A stretch of 64,000 nt of DNA from Ashinkailepas kermadecensis (lineage: Eukaryota > Arthropoda > Thecostraca > Neolepadidae): assembly GCA_034440615.1 (NCBI GenBank), contig JAOTOM010001619.1:1-64000 (forward strand). The letters are read 5' to 3'. The stretch's first letter is position 1, and each line of letters starts with the position of its first letter. Below the pieces are notes generated by a model that searched no databases, was not told the DNA's origin, and saw only the letters and a program-made list of their open reading frames with translations. Shown here piece by piece: positions 33,714-45,507 of this stretch. The position numbers and the translations under genes were made by a program.

Positions 33714-34046
33714 AGTGGTGGACACAGCTAACCGAAGTTAGCTTCGCCAACCGCTAATCCGCTAACTAAAAAGTTAACTTCGCTAACGCTAAACCGCTAA
33801 ACCGCTAAAAAAAAATTAGCGGAAGCTAACGCTAACCGCTAACCGCAAACTTGTATTATATGAATTTAGCTTCGGTTTCGTTCATTGGCTCTAAAAACAT
33901 TAAAAACACAAATAATTAAATTAACAAATGATTTATTGAAGTGAAGTTGTACATTAGTTTACAATCACATTCTTTCAACATACACTGACTATATTTACTG
34001 TAAAAAAGTATTAAGCTTTAATACTTTAATAATCACAAAATTATAT

Positions 34047-34862
34047 TCACTCTGGTTGGGCCTTCTCCATCGCCTTGACGTGATGCTGGTTGCCCTTCAT
34101 AAACATCAGCCTCTCAAAGTTGCCATCTGACAGGCTGGCTCCCTTGGCCCTCAATATATCTTTGCCTATAGATAATAGGCGCTCAAATGCAGCACTGGAT
34201 GGGATGGCGGTGTTATACTTGTTGAACAGGTCGATCAAGACCTGCTCACCCAAGAAGGCGACTTCAGTCAGGACCTCTTTCGAGCCGGCCTCCAGTCAGG
34301 TCTTCACCAAATTATGTGCCTTGGACCTCCGTGACATGTGGCTCCTGCTCTCCCAGGACTGAGTAATGCTGCTGAAGAAATCATCTTCCTCGTCATCCTC
34401 ATCTTCTTCCTCGTCTTCTTCGTCGTGGCTAAACGCCTCGCCAATGGTGGGCTGGCGGCGTGTTTTTTTTGCAGGTGGCTGCGACGACTGGCTGCTGCTT
34501 CTGCGACTGCTACCAGAAGATCGCCTGTGTTTCCCACGGGAAGAGCCGGCCTTGATCATCTCCTCAAACCGGATGGCATGTGCTAGATGTTTCCTCTTGA
34601 CATGCGACTTCAAATTGTAGAGGCTCGCCGCCTGTCCCTTGATGGTGGTCTCCTTAGGCTGGCACATGACGCACCGGAAGTACAACAGGTTGGCATTCCT
34701 CTTATCCATTGACTTAAGGACAAAGTAGTCCTCCAGGTGGGGCCAAGGGTTCTGAGACTCCTGGCCCTCAGCCAGAGCGGCCTCCACCTCACCCACAGCC
34801 GCTGTAGGCTCCCCAACAGGCCCAAAATCCTCAGGCGGAACAAAAACTTCTTCACTTTTCAT
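34047..34862 (-). pseudogene. hAT transposase remnant: BED finger joined to the C-terminal dimerisation part
   Basis: Minus strand, ATG at 34862. Residues 1-60 are acidic; a BED-type zinc finger follows (C64-x2-C67-x19-H87-x4-H92), then a Ser/Arg/Lys basic stretch (NLS-like) and an acidic run about 150-165. The frame meets one TGA at 34296-34298 and, without any frame change, continues into LTEVAFLGEQVLIDLF, NKYNTAIPSSAAFERLLS, LRAKGASLSDGNFERLMF, the hAT family C-terminal dimerisation region, ending at 34047. About 400 residues (the DDE catalytic core) are missing compared with full hAT transposases. Cannot transpose itself; could be mobilised in trans. Confidence 0.9.
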
Positions 34863-35195
34863 AACGATAAGCGATAACGTACGCTGCTGTCGCTGACACT
34901 GTAAGACTGTCTGTAACGTGACAACGTCGTAAGTGAACTGAACTCAGAACTGCAGAATTGCACAATGCTACTCAGCTCAGTCAGCTGCTGCTGCCGCTGC
35001 GTCGACCAATCAGTGCAATCAACACGTCTTGTGATGTTTACACATGGTCAGCCAATGGCGTGCCGGACTGACTGTTAGAGACACGCCCACAACAGACAGG
35101 AAGAAACATGAATAAAATGAGATACACACACACACACAGTCCTTTTATTATTATTATTATTATTCTTATGATTATTATTATTATTATATATATCT

Positions 35196-35199
35196 TATA

Positions 35200-35277
<78 letters not shown>
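35196..35277. repeat. (AT)n microsatellite inside the hAT element
   Basis: About 80 bp of nearly pure AT, preceded by an (ATT)n stretch at 35148-35185. Confidence 0.95.
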
Positions 35278-35282
<5 letters not shown>

Positions 35283-35488
35283 GCGTATATTTGATATATT
35301 ATTGAAAGTTGATGATGAATCATATATGAATTTTGTTAGCGGACTTAAAGTTAGCGGAACTAAATTTAGCGGAAGGTAATTGGTCCGCTAACGGTTTCCA
35401 AATTTACAAAAAAACGCTAATCCGCTAGCGAAAAAGTTAGCTTCGCTAATTAGCGGGTAGCGGATTAGCGGAACCGTGTCCACCACTG

Positions 35489-36394
35489 TGTGTGTGTGTG
35501 TGTGTATAAACATACTTATACATGTGTATAGTCTATATTGTCTTAACATCATCTACTATTCCCGAACAACTTTGTTCTTCAGCCACACGGTTGGTGTGAA
35601 AGGATCTTGAGGACACTGAGGGGCAGGCAGCGCAAGAGGCGACTCTGACAGCACTGGTGGACGAGATGCAGGGGCTGCGTGTGGGGGACTCGCGCCACTT
35701 GTGCCCCTTTCAGGAAGGCCTCTTAGTGACGGAGCCGTCGGTGCGAGGCCTTTTCCAAGACATGCAGTGGAAGTATGGAGATGGCACATTACTCTTAACA
35801 CGTACGTCATCTGTCACAGGACCGCCTTGAAGAGTTCTTCGGGGCTGGTGCGAGGCGGTGCAGGATGTAGCCATAGCTCACGCTAAGGGAAGCCAAATCC
35901 CGTCTCAGACTTCTGAGCATTTAAATGCTGATGCGCCGCGCTGGGCACACTGGGCACTGACGGCACAGCCACCACCACCGCTGACCCGCGCTTTCAGGCG
36001 GCTGCTGCGGTTACCAAGGCCGCCGCACCGATAGCTGCCTCCACCGTGGCTTGCAGCGACCAGCCCATCTCCACTACAAACATATCATTCGCGGATCCAG
36101 GAATGTTTATGGCGGCACATTCCCTCGGGGAACGGGGGCACATTCGGCGTCCCTCCATAAGAAAAATCCGTTGAGCGGGGAGGAGCCGGAGCCTAAGGGA
36201 CACTTGAACACTTGAGCATACCCAAATACCTGAGCATACCTAAGGATTTTTTCGCCTCAAAGGGGCGCTTTTCCCCTGCAGGTCTTCAGCCAAATAGGAG
36301 TACTGGGGAAGCTTGTCTCCTTCCTAAGGAGTCTAGAGCGCTTCCCTTCCCCCCAGAGAAACCATGCTCCCCAACTGCATTTAGCATTACGCCT
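35489..36394. other. No gene recognised
   Basis: Contains the residual (TG)n and mixed sequence. 36.08-36.18 kb (GCGGATCCAGGAATGTTTAT) looks like another family X start. No convincing gene. Confidence 0.4.
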
Positions 36395-36660
36395 ATCGGG
36401 GACGGATCCAGGAATTGTCATGGGGCACTTTGGCTTTGGAGGGGCGCCCCTGGCTGAAAAATTTGTTCCTGTGGGGGGGGGGGGGTGCACTCGAACACAC
36501 TAAAGGGGCACCTCTGGCTGAGATTTCTGGGGGAGCGGGGGGCGGGATGCAATCGATCGCGCTGAAAGGGCGCCTTTTCCTTACAGGAGACGCCTAGGGC
36601 AAACAAATTAGAGTAGGCCGCACTCCAGCACACTGAAAAGGCGCCTTTTTCTCTCAGAAC
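36395..36660 (+). repeat. Family X repeat, copy 2
   Basis: GGATCCAGGAATTGTCATGG, GGAGGGGCGCCCCTGGCTGA, a run of about 13 G, GTGCACTCGAACACAC, then further GGGCGCC-containing sub-units about 80 bp apart. The GGATCCAGG start resembles hAT-type MITE termini (CAGTGGCGGATCCAGG), but intact ends are not visible. Confidence 0.65.
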
Positions 36661-37689
36661 GACGCGGCTTCCTCAGAGGATTCCTTCTTGACATAGTTTG
36701 CTTCTGGTTTGGAGTTTCTGTGAGTGTCTGCACCACTGAGGAGGCTTTTCTGCATTCCACGTGTCTTTTTGCACGCTTTTTTGTCCCGCGTGCTTTTTTC
36801 AATTTTTAAGCTTGAACTTTTTCATTACTCCTGACGATGGCCCCTGGCCGAAACGTTGAGTAATAAAGTATAATCTTTATCGTTACTTTTGATGTCAACT
36901 CAGCACCTCCTGGTATATTGAAGGTCGTATATTTTCTTTACACGCAATGTCTAAAACCCAGGAGCATCGAAGAGCCATTATTCGTTGTATTAAAACCAAA
37001 TAGGCTGCTTTCTCTATATCACAGAGCGGAATCTTTCAAACAAGCAAAGGTTTTTATGTTCTAAAAAACGTTTCATTATAGTGCTTGGCTTCTTTGGAGG
37101 GTGACCGCATTCAATTACGATGAACTTGTGAAGGGAAAACTTCATGCCGCTGTGACGTCGCGCTGCTGAAATACTTTGGTTTAGACCTTTTGCACCCCCA
37201 TGAATCTCAATATTTGTAGATCTTGTTTGCTTGCTGCATGTTTAACTCTCGCAAAAAAAGCGCGTTAAGTGTTCCTGGAAGGCAATTTATCTATGCATGT
37301 TTTATGCGATATTTGTCATTTTTAGGGTAAACAAAGGTATTATTGTGCTTTAAGGTGGCAACAAGGCAAGTTTTTACAGACATTTGCCTCCATAATGCAA
37401 GTAAATGTTTGTGCTTTCAGGTGTTTTATGAATTCTTTGAATTCATCTTTTGAATGCAATGTTTATCAATGTTACTAAGATGACATGAACACTCGTTTTC
37501 TGTGTAGGTGCTTACTTTTCAGTTTTGAGTATAATAACAAAACAAGATGGTCCTTGAGTTAGGTAACAGCATACAAAGAAGTATAAAACATGATGGTGTA
37601 TAAAGAACATGCGAAACTTCATCGGAGATTGTCGAGGAAATAAACACCTCTGTTGGCATGTTCTACATCACGTATTCCACCTGTGCGAT
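36661..37689. other. No gene recognised; possible retroelement tail
   Basis: 36831-36870 (CTGACGATGGCCCCTGGCCG followed by AAACGTTGAGTAATAAA) resembles the 3' end of a retroelement coding region plus poly-A signal, as in Penelope-like elements; too short to assign. The rest is unremarkable. Confidence 0.35.
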
Positions 37690-37741
37690 GTCGACGATTG
37701 GCGCAGTTGGCTAGGGCGTCCACTTTCCGTATGGATGGTGG

Positions 37742-38094
37742 GGTAATCTTTACCTTTCGGCCGACACATACTGCCAAGGTTAGTGATTTGGAAAGAGGTG
37801 TCGCATACAATGTCGCATATATTTCATGACGTCATGGCCGAAAAATTTGCTTTGGAGGATTCTGGTTTTCCGGTTAGGTTAGGTTAGGTTAGGTTAGATT
37901 AGATTACATTATGCTATCATACATTTTGTATATTATGCTACATTATCTTAGTCTAGGTTAGGTGGTAATCTTTACCGACACCCGACTCCTGAGACGTCAC
38001 TTGCCTGACATCTGTGACGTCACTGTTCCCCACTATACACCTCTACAAATCACTAACCTTGGCAGTATGTGTCGGCCGAAAGGTAAAGATTACC
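37742..38094. mobile_element. MITE with 8-bp target duplication (MITE-2)
   Basis: Perfect 8-bp direct repeat GATGGTGG (37734-37741, 38095-38102). TIRs about 50 bp, starting GGTAATCTTTACC and containing TTTCGGCCGACACATACTGC, nearly identical on both sides. The interior holds a (TTAGG)n run (37872-37897). 353 bp, no coding capacity. Confidence 0.92.
37872..37897 (+). repeat. Short TTAGG array
   Basis: GGTTA repeated about five times: the arthropod telomere unit, here inside MITE-2. An opposite-strand CCTAA run lies at 39178-39208. Confidence 0.85.
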
Positions 38095-38284
38095 GATGGT
38101 GGCGGGTTCGAATCTCTGCGCTGATACACTTCTAACCTGATCGCACGGTCGTTACATGTCAGGGCCATTGGTTAATGTTGCACTTTAGATTACTTTACAC
38201 TATCATATGAGTTGCTTGATGTAATATTTGTCCATGAAAGTAGGGAAGGGAAATACTCAATTTATGCCTGCTCATGCAATGGAT

Positions 38285-38420
38285 GTCCAATTGGACCATC
38301 TGGAATTGTCATCGTGGAACTTTGTCTGTGGAAGGGTGTTTCTGGCTGAACAATTTGAGGGGCATTCAGGTGCACTGAAGGTCAGACTTCTTTCAATGAG
38401 CAACTCTGGCCAAAAACCTG
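38285..38420 (+). repeat. Family X repeat, copy 3, CpG-decayed
   Basis: GGAATTGTCATCGTGGAACT, GGAAGGGTGTTTCTGGCTGA, GGGGCATTCAGGTGCACTGA align with copy 2 in order, with GGGGCGCC changed to GGGTGTTT and CTCGA lost. Confidence 0.6.
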
Positions 38421-39177
38421 AGGGACACTGGGAACACATGCTCCCAGTGCCCCCTGTATCTGCCCATGTCCCAGAAACAATTGAAAGGGATTCTGATGAA
38501 CTGGAGCCACTGAGATGGTTCCATGATAGCTTCACACTGCCCTGTGGTAAGACCTCTCACTTTCTGCAGGCATTCAACTTTTGGTATCTTCAAACCAAAG
38601 TGGTCATACACCTACCTCACAGCGAGGGTTTGTGACCCCATGAATGATGATGATTATTGGGGTTTTAGGGTGTGTCAACCCATGTGGGTGACCCCATGAA
38701 ACATTGCATCCATATCCAGTTCAAGTTGTTTATTTCAACAGCCCAGTTCTGTACGCACCACATTCTGTTATATTTTGAGTGCAAGCAAGCTACAGTAGGA
38801 AGTGCAGAAGATCCCCAGTCAACATGCCTCTCACATAACGTTCACTGGGGGGGGTGCCACCTAAGATCTGAAACTAGAAGCACACAATTTGGAGGAATTA
38901 CGGCTGTAGTGAACTCGCTGCAGTATACATTTCATGACCCCAGGTCAATGTCTTCAGGGTCAAATGAGGTCACAATCGGCCTCCACTCCACCCCAGCTGG
39001 CATGGCCCGTATGTACAGAAAGTATGCACGTTCCACTGCCAAACAGTAGGTAGAGACCGTTCATACATATGTTCGCTACGTACGCTGGTACAGACAGTGA
39101 GTGCTGTCATTACAGTCGGTAGTACAGACCCATTGTGCGATGGTTACAGCCAGCTATAAAACAATTACATAAAAATG

Positions 39178-39208
39178 AGGCCTAACCTAACCTAGCCTAA
39201 CCTCAACC
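39178..39208 (-). repeat. CCTAA run (telomere-type unit, opposite strand)
   Basis: GCCTAACCTAACCTAGCCTA and a further CCTAACC; degenerate CCTA-rich sequence continues to 39.42 kb. Confidence 0.7.
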
Positions 39209-39565
39209 TCCCTGGATAAAAAATCCAATTTTTTGTTGCAAAGTTCAGACAGCTCATTTTCTTAAAATTGTCCAACTTTAAAAAGGCTAACCCACCCTAC
39301 CCTAGACTAGTATAACCTACCTTTCAAGAAAAACAAAGTCAGTAAAACTGAAAAAGTTTTTTTTTTAAATTCTTCCAACCTAAGAAAGCTAAGCTAGCCT
39401 GACCTAACCAACAGTAGCCCATTTGTTTCCTTTTGGATGCAAGATGTGTGTAAAACTTGCCATGTGAACACCTTAAAGCACAATAATACCCCAATTTGCT
39501 GATGCCTGGATTTTTGGTTGCTAGTTCCATCTGTGAATATTGCAATGTGTTAAAATGTAATGCCT

Positions 39566-39625
39566 AAATATTATGGGTGCTAAATGACCTCATAGTTGGC
39601 GTGCCCTTAAGCCCAAATAACTAAC
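39566..39625 (+). mobile_element. Short retroelement tail fragment (family T), copy 2
   Basis: GGTGCTAAATGACC ... GTGCCCTTAAGCCCAAATAA followed by CTAACTAA; aligns with the complement of 50434-50500. Confidence 0.6.
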
Positions 39626-41474
39626 TAAGTAATGCCTAAATATATAAATTTGAGGTTCATCCAAGCTGTTAATGACATGTCGGACATGGGTGACTTCATA
39701 ATCACATGCTGCTCATGCAATATTTTATAATCAGACTGTGCCCAATACTATTAGAGCCTCACAGTTCCCACATCTCTGGGTGAATGCCATGCATTTATTT
39801 TGTGATGTCAAATTAATTGGTATTGTATCAGACAGTATGTCAGGTATTGGCAAAGGTTGTCATGTGTTATCAGATTTCAAACTTCAGAAGATGTGGTGGA
39901 GCCTGCCGAACCCCAATACACTATTCATGAGGTAGAATATGAAAGGAAAACTGTAGGCAATCATCAGAGTATTTCTCTGTTAATTTTGGTCCACCAAGGT
40001 GCAAGTCATAGGGGCTTAGAGTTAGGTGTCTGGTACCACCTGAATCTCCACTAACTATGGCAAGTTATGCAATTCTCCACCAATGAAGATTGGTAGGTAA
40101 AATACTAACAAGCACACAATTATTTCAAACCTTCAATCAATATTATTTGATCAATTTGAAGGCCATAAAAATTGTTTATTGTTGTCCAATTGTAATTATA
40201 TTAGTGACATGTGTAGTGGAATGGCTGAGATAGGTATCTGCATTAGGCCAAATTTTGGCTGTTTTTGCTTGTCTGATGAACTGTAAAGCTGATCTGCACC
40301 TGGGAGCAGTGCAGTACCTCCCTAGTTCAAGTTCCAATGTTCCTGAGCTGGTTTTTAAGCTAGGGATTAAGAAACTGAGGTCCATGGACAATACCTCATA
40401 TTTTATTGACATTCATGATTTGTTCCCTGGTTGGAAACGACTGTGCTTGTCATGTCAAACAACATTGTGTCAAACAACTGTCATGGTTGTTATATTCCTC
40501 ATATCTTTGTACCATGCCTACACCTACATGCATGCATCCAGCATGATGGCTTACCTGTTCTTGCCAACTCCAGGTGAGCACAAGGCCACTCTTCAGGCCA
40601 CTCTTCTTGTTCGACCTGCCACCATTAATTATTTGCATATATTATTTGGTTTAAGGTCAGGGTTGGGTTTGTACTTTGTAAGCTTGGGTGTGGAGAAGAA
40701 AACTTTGGTAATTGAATATGGAGAGGATATTTCTCTTCAAACCTGTCACATCAGAATCTCAGCTTGCACTTTCAAGTGGATCTTAGCAATTTATCACAGA
40801 GCAATTCATTTTCAAATGGTATCATTCAACCTCCAAATGAGAAAAATGTGATTATGATTAATCTGGGGAGGATACTGTTATGGATGCCCAAAGTCCAGGA
40901 ACAGCTTATTTTTCCAATCATGTTGAAGGATCATCAACACTATTCTTGACACTGGGTGCATATTTTATACCAGGCTCCTCATTCTTCAATTTCTCATTTC
41001 ACATGTGACTTTAAGTATAAGGAACAAGAACCATACCAGGTAAATAACATTTGGATTATATTGAAGCAGGTATCTGGTTTGTGGATACAATTATGGTGTG
41101 CTGATTTTATTGACAACTATGTGATGTAATACCTATCTATAAAATAATGTAATTATAACAATTATATCAAAATTATGAAGTACTGGACAGCTAATAATTG
41201 GCTGTTGCAAATCTAATGCACATCAAGAACAACTTAATTATGCTGTTGGCCATACTTGGTGAATCTGCCATCCGAAGGAGGAAAAGTGTAAGTCACCTTG
41301 TGCATTGATTGCAACCTACAAGAGATTGAAGTGCACAAAGGTGCAATTCAAGTAAAACATGCTGTGATTATCACCTGTATTGATTTGAACTGATTAGGAG
41401 TATAGAGACAAGGGTGCTGTATAACCTAGGCAGTTGATGCGCCCCTAAACCCCAATGACAACAAGTATAGAGAC

Positions 41475-41600
41475 AAAAATCATATGGACATGAAGATGTG
41501 CAGTGGAATGGGCTGCCTGCTGATGTAGAGAGTTCCTCATTGAATGTATTTAAAAGTAAGGTGGACAAATTTTTTAGACATGAAAATCTTGTTTTTTAGT
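41475..41600 (+). mobile_element. LINE C-terminal fragment, different family
   Basis: Reads WNGLPADVESSSLNVFKSKV then DKFFRHENLVF and a stop: the final motif of CR1/L2-type ORF2 proteins (WN.LP..V....S...FK). Differs from LINE A/B at the same place (WNQLPETIVSS). Upstream coding sequence is not recognisable. Confidence 0.6.
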
Positions 41601-43244
41601 TCTAATTTGTGATGGAAGGGGTGATATTTATGTTAAGTAAGTGTGCATGGCACAGACCCCTGTAAGGCATGGATACAGTTTGAAAATTATTAATAAGGCA
41701 TTCAATCCACATGTGTTAAGAGGGATCAGGGGAATAGGGCTGGATAGCTAGGGTAGATAGGCATTGATAGGTGGGTGGGATATTGGTGGACTGGCTTCTT
41801 CAGGATGTGGGTTGGTTGGGGTGGGTCTTTTTACCAGGCTTATGGTATCTTCCATTTACATACTTAACTGGATTGGCCCTTGGGTCTCTTATTAAGTCTA
41901 AATACTTTATAACTTTATATAGAGTGTACCTAGAAGTGGATTAAGCACCTTCCTTTGGGATGTGATACTGATGAGATTGGCTATGGTAGCACAGTGGGTA
42001 TGATTGGAGGAGTTTGTAATTGTTGAGTGTGTTATGCAATAACAAGTGAATGGTGCTAGATAGGCTGGGATATATAGCTCCCTAGGAACTTGAGATAAGG
42101 GATTGATTGGGGTGAGCATATGTACATTTCTAGTACCTTTTCTGGATAGGCTTAACCCAGATGGGCCTTATTAAGCTCTTATTAAGTCTTAACACTTAAC
42201 ACTATTAAGTCTTCTTCTTCTTCTTCTTAACACTTTATGGCTTTATGAAGATACATTTTTATTCTCTGGGGTGGCAGGAATGTGTATTATTGTGCTTTAG
42301 GGTACTACATTTGGTTCGGTTTTGTTACTTTTTTATACAAGTACCTAAGTTACTTACCTAATTAAAAAATAAAAGTAAAAAATTACAATTTTTGTTAATG
42401 GAAAAAAAACTACACACATAGCATACCTATCTTACCTAACTAACATATAATCACCTAACTTGAAGCCCAATTGTTGTTCTAATCTTGCTTTCCAACTGAA
42501 AAGTAAGCATTTGCAATGGAAATTAGTGGTTACATCATCTTAACCTCAGTCATAAATGTTGTATTGGAAAAATTCCACTTCTTAAAAAATTACCTGAAAG
42601 CATAAATTTATCAGTAGATATTTCACGAATGCAATGTCTCAGAAGCACTGAAAGACCAGGTTGGTATGCTTTAGTTTAGGTGCCTGACTTTAATATGTGA
42701 CATTCTTTCAGATGTGATGGATGGATCTGAAGATGAAAATATTCAAGTGCATGATGATTTTGAAAACAATGACACCAATTTGTTTCTTGGATTGCCACTT
42801 GCAGCAATTTTATGCATTGGCATTGTAATATATGCATTTGCAGTGATAATATGTGAGTAATTTTCTCTAGCCATGCAACACTCAGTAAAACTAAATTTTA
42901 TGATGGTATGTGTTATCCTGCTGAATTTCCTTGTAATTGTAATAATTGCACTTTGTGAATAATGAACAATGTATAGCAATTGTATTTTCCCCTTCCCATG
43001 TCATGCTGCAATATATGGTTGTTGTCATTTATGATGTGTAGTAACTGGTGTATGTGATTTTTAGTAGTAATAAACCTGCATTTTATGCAAACTGTTTCAA
43101 GCATCTTGACCTGTAAACTCCAACTTGAATTAGTGAACCAAATTGCAAAGTGAGTAATTTGTGTGGATTATCTAAGTTTAATCTAGACAATTAATTCAGG
43201 TTAAGTTATTTAAAGTATTCTTTCATCATTAATTATCAATATTA

Positions 43245-43330
43245 GTATCATTATTATTATTATTATTATTATGCTATGATGATGATGATGATGATGATTA
43301 TTATTATTATTATTATTATTATTATCATGA
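43245..43330. repeat. (ATT)n-(GAT)n microsatellite
   Basis: Runs of TTA and GAT trinucleotides, with interrupted ATT continuing to about 43390. Confidence 0.9.
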
Positions 43331-43935
43331 TTATTATTCTTATTATCATGATTAGTATTAATATTATCAAATTATTATTTAATTAATTATTTAAATAGTT
43401 TATTTCATTTAATATAACAAATAACCTTCAAATTTTAGATTTCTTTAATTTCTTTTAGTTGTTCTATTGTACTTCATCTGATTGTGTTGATATTGCCAGA
43501 TATTCATGAAATTAAATGTATTTGCATTGCATGCTGATAATTTGTTTTCGTTGCATAATGTGACATTGTTGTTAATAGTTATGTTTATCTCTGAACTTCA
43601 AGCTGTGAATAGTTGATCAAGGAGATTGTGAATCATGTATGTGCAAAGCAGATTGTAGATTGTTAAATTATGAACAGAAAATGCAGGGTCTGAATTGTTG
43701 CAACACATGTTGGAGATTCAAAAGCATAATTGTGGTCCTAGGCCAGATATAATTGTGGATATATTTTTTCTCATCTCTGTTACATTACAGTATGTTGGCA
43801 CTTGCTTGGGCTGTGACATAATAACAGCAGATTTTGCTTGTTTGCACCAATTATTTATTTTCACACCAATTGATGTAGTTAAATGTTCCAGACCATCAGC
43901 GCATGTCTGGTGATGAGATAGTGATGTTGTTTTCA

Positions 43936-45507
43936 ATCATATCAGGAAAATAATGCCAAACAAGGCAGCAGGACCTGATGAAATGTATGCTAGGGTATTG
44001 CAGGAAGCTGAAAGGGAACTGGCAATTCCACTTAGTATAATATTTGGAGATCAGTTTCACAAAATTAAATTCCAACAGATTGGAAAAGGGCAAATGTAGT
44101 TCCTATTTTCAAGAAAGAAGAAAGAGGGAAAGTTGAAAACCATAGGCCAGTAAGCCTCACATCTCTAGTCTGTAAGGTACTCAAATCAATTATCAAGGAT
44201 ATAATAATTAGTTTTCTGGAAGGAAACAGATTGATTCAAGATGCTCAACATGGGTTTAGAAAAGGGCGATCGTGTCTCACAAATCTCTTGGACTTTTTGA
44301 ATTTTGCTACATAACAATTTGATCAGGGAAATCAGGTTCATGTAGCATATCTTGACTTTAGTAAGGCCTTTGACAAGGTACCCCATAAATGGATAATTAT
44401 GCAGCTTCAGGTCCATGGTATTGCAGGTAGAATCCTAAAATGGATAGAGTTGTGGCTTTCAGATAGACAGCAGAGAGTGATGCTAAATGGTACAAAGTCA
44501 TCATGGCAAAATGTTCTTACTGGAGTCCCCCAGGGGTCGGTACTGGGGCCACTATTGTTCATTATATTTGTAAATAACATTGAAAGTGACCTGAACAGTA
44601 AGGTTTTGAAATTTGCAGATTATTTGATTATCTTTAGGGAAATAACAGGACACAATGAGCAAGTCTTGTTGCAGAAAGGCTTAGACGAACTTGTGAGGTG
44701 GTCTGAAACATGACAACTGAAATTTAAGTTTGATAAGTGCAAAATCATGCATGTAGGTAATCAATATATAAAGGCTCCATACTTGATGGGTGGCCAAGTA
44801 CTATCTGTGACTCAGCAGAAGGACTTAGGTGTTATTTTGAACACAAACTTGGGGTCATCAGAGCAGACCAAAGAAGTCAGGGAGAAGGCACTAAGAATGC
44901 TTGGGGCAATAAATAGGAATGTATTGTACAAAAGTGAGGAAGTCATCATGAAGCTTTACTGTGCATATGTCAGGCCACATTTGGAATACTGTGTCCAAGC
45001 TTGGTACCCTAGTTAGAAAAAGATTGTTGGCTCTTAGAGAGAGTACAAAAGAGTGCAACAAAAATGGTTAATGGTACAAGCAACCTGGCATATGAGGAAA
45101 TATTGAAGAAATTGAATATGTTTTCACTTAGATATAGAAGGCTGAGAGGAGATCTCATCGAGGTCTTTAAATTTGTTCATGGTCAGGGACAGGGATATCT
45201 CAGGGAAATGTTTGAATTTAACAGAAATGATACAATGAGAGGTCATCAATTCAGAATTAAAGTTTATCACAGCAGGAGAAGGTTAAGACAGTCTTTCTTC
45301 ACCAACAGGGTTGTAGAACACTGGAACCAGCTGTCAGAAACCATTGTCAGCATAGACAATCATTATGAGAATAGAGGGCTTGCTTTTCAGTATTCCATGG
45401 AGGGCTGATCGACGAATTTGGTGGGCAACTGGTTCAGTGTCCAGAGTGCAACCAAGAAGGGCCCTTGTAGCTCATAGTTGCATTTATCTTTTATGTCTTT
45501 ATGTCTA
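43936..45507 (+). mobile_element. CR1-like LINE, copy B (reverse transcriptase, broken)
   Basis: Codes in order for PNKAAGPDE (about 43953), IPTDWKRANVVPIFKK, NHRPVSLTSLVCKVL, AQHGFRKGRSCLTNLLDF, VAYLDFSKAFDKVPH, GVPQGSVLGPLLFIIFVNNI, FADY, the C-terminal domain (KALRMLGAINRN, LEYCVQAW) and the region matching copy A. Breaks: frame changes near 44.07 kb, stops near 44.31 and 44.71 kb, a stop at 45.02 kb, and the catalytic FADD box changed to FADY (44612-44623). The 5' endonuclease part is missing. The 3' end has TTTATGTCTTTATGTCT with no poly-A. Inactive. Confidence 0.93.

Larger units (their letters stand above)
37690..38126 (+). other. tRNA-like sequence (probably a SINE head) split by a MITE
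   Basis: 37696-37741 (TTGGCGCAGTTGGCTAGGGC, A-box-like) and 38095-38115 (GGCGGGTTCGAATCTC, B-box-like) join into a tRNA-shaped sequence when the MITE and one copy of its 8-bp duplication are removed. The sequence after the B box does not complete an acceptor stem, so it is more likely a tRNA-derived SINE than a functional tRNA gene. Confidence 0.65.

Noticed and set aside
37872..37897. True telomere or chromosome end
   Set aside because: Only about five units, inside a MITE, with ordinary sequence on both sides.
40255..40851. 198-codon plus-strand frame
   Set aside because: No domain, lies in the AT-rich CpG-poor region, no splice or start context; likely chance.
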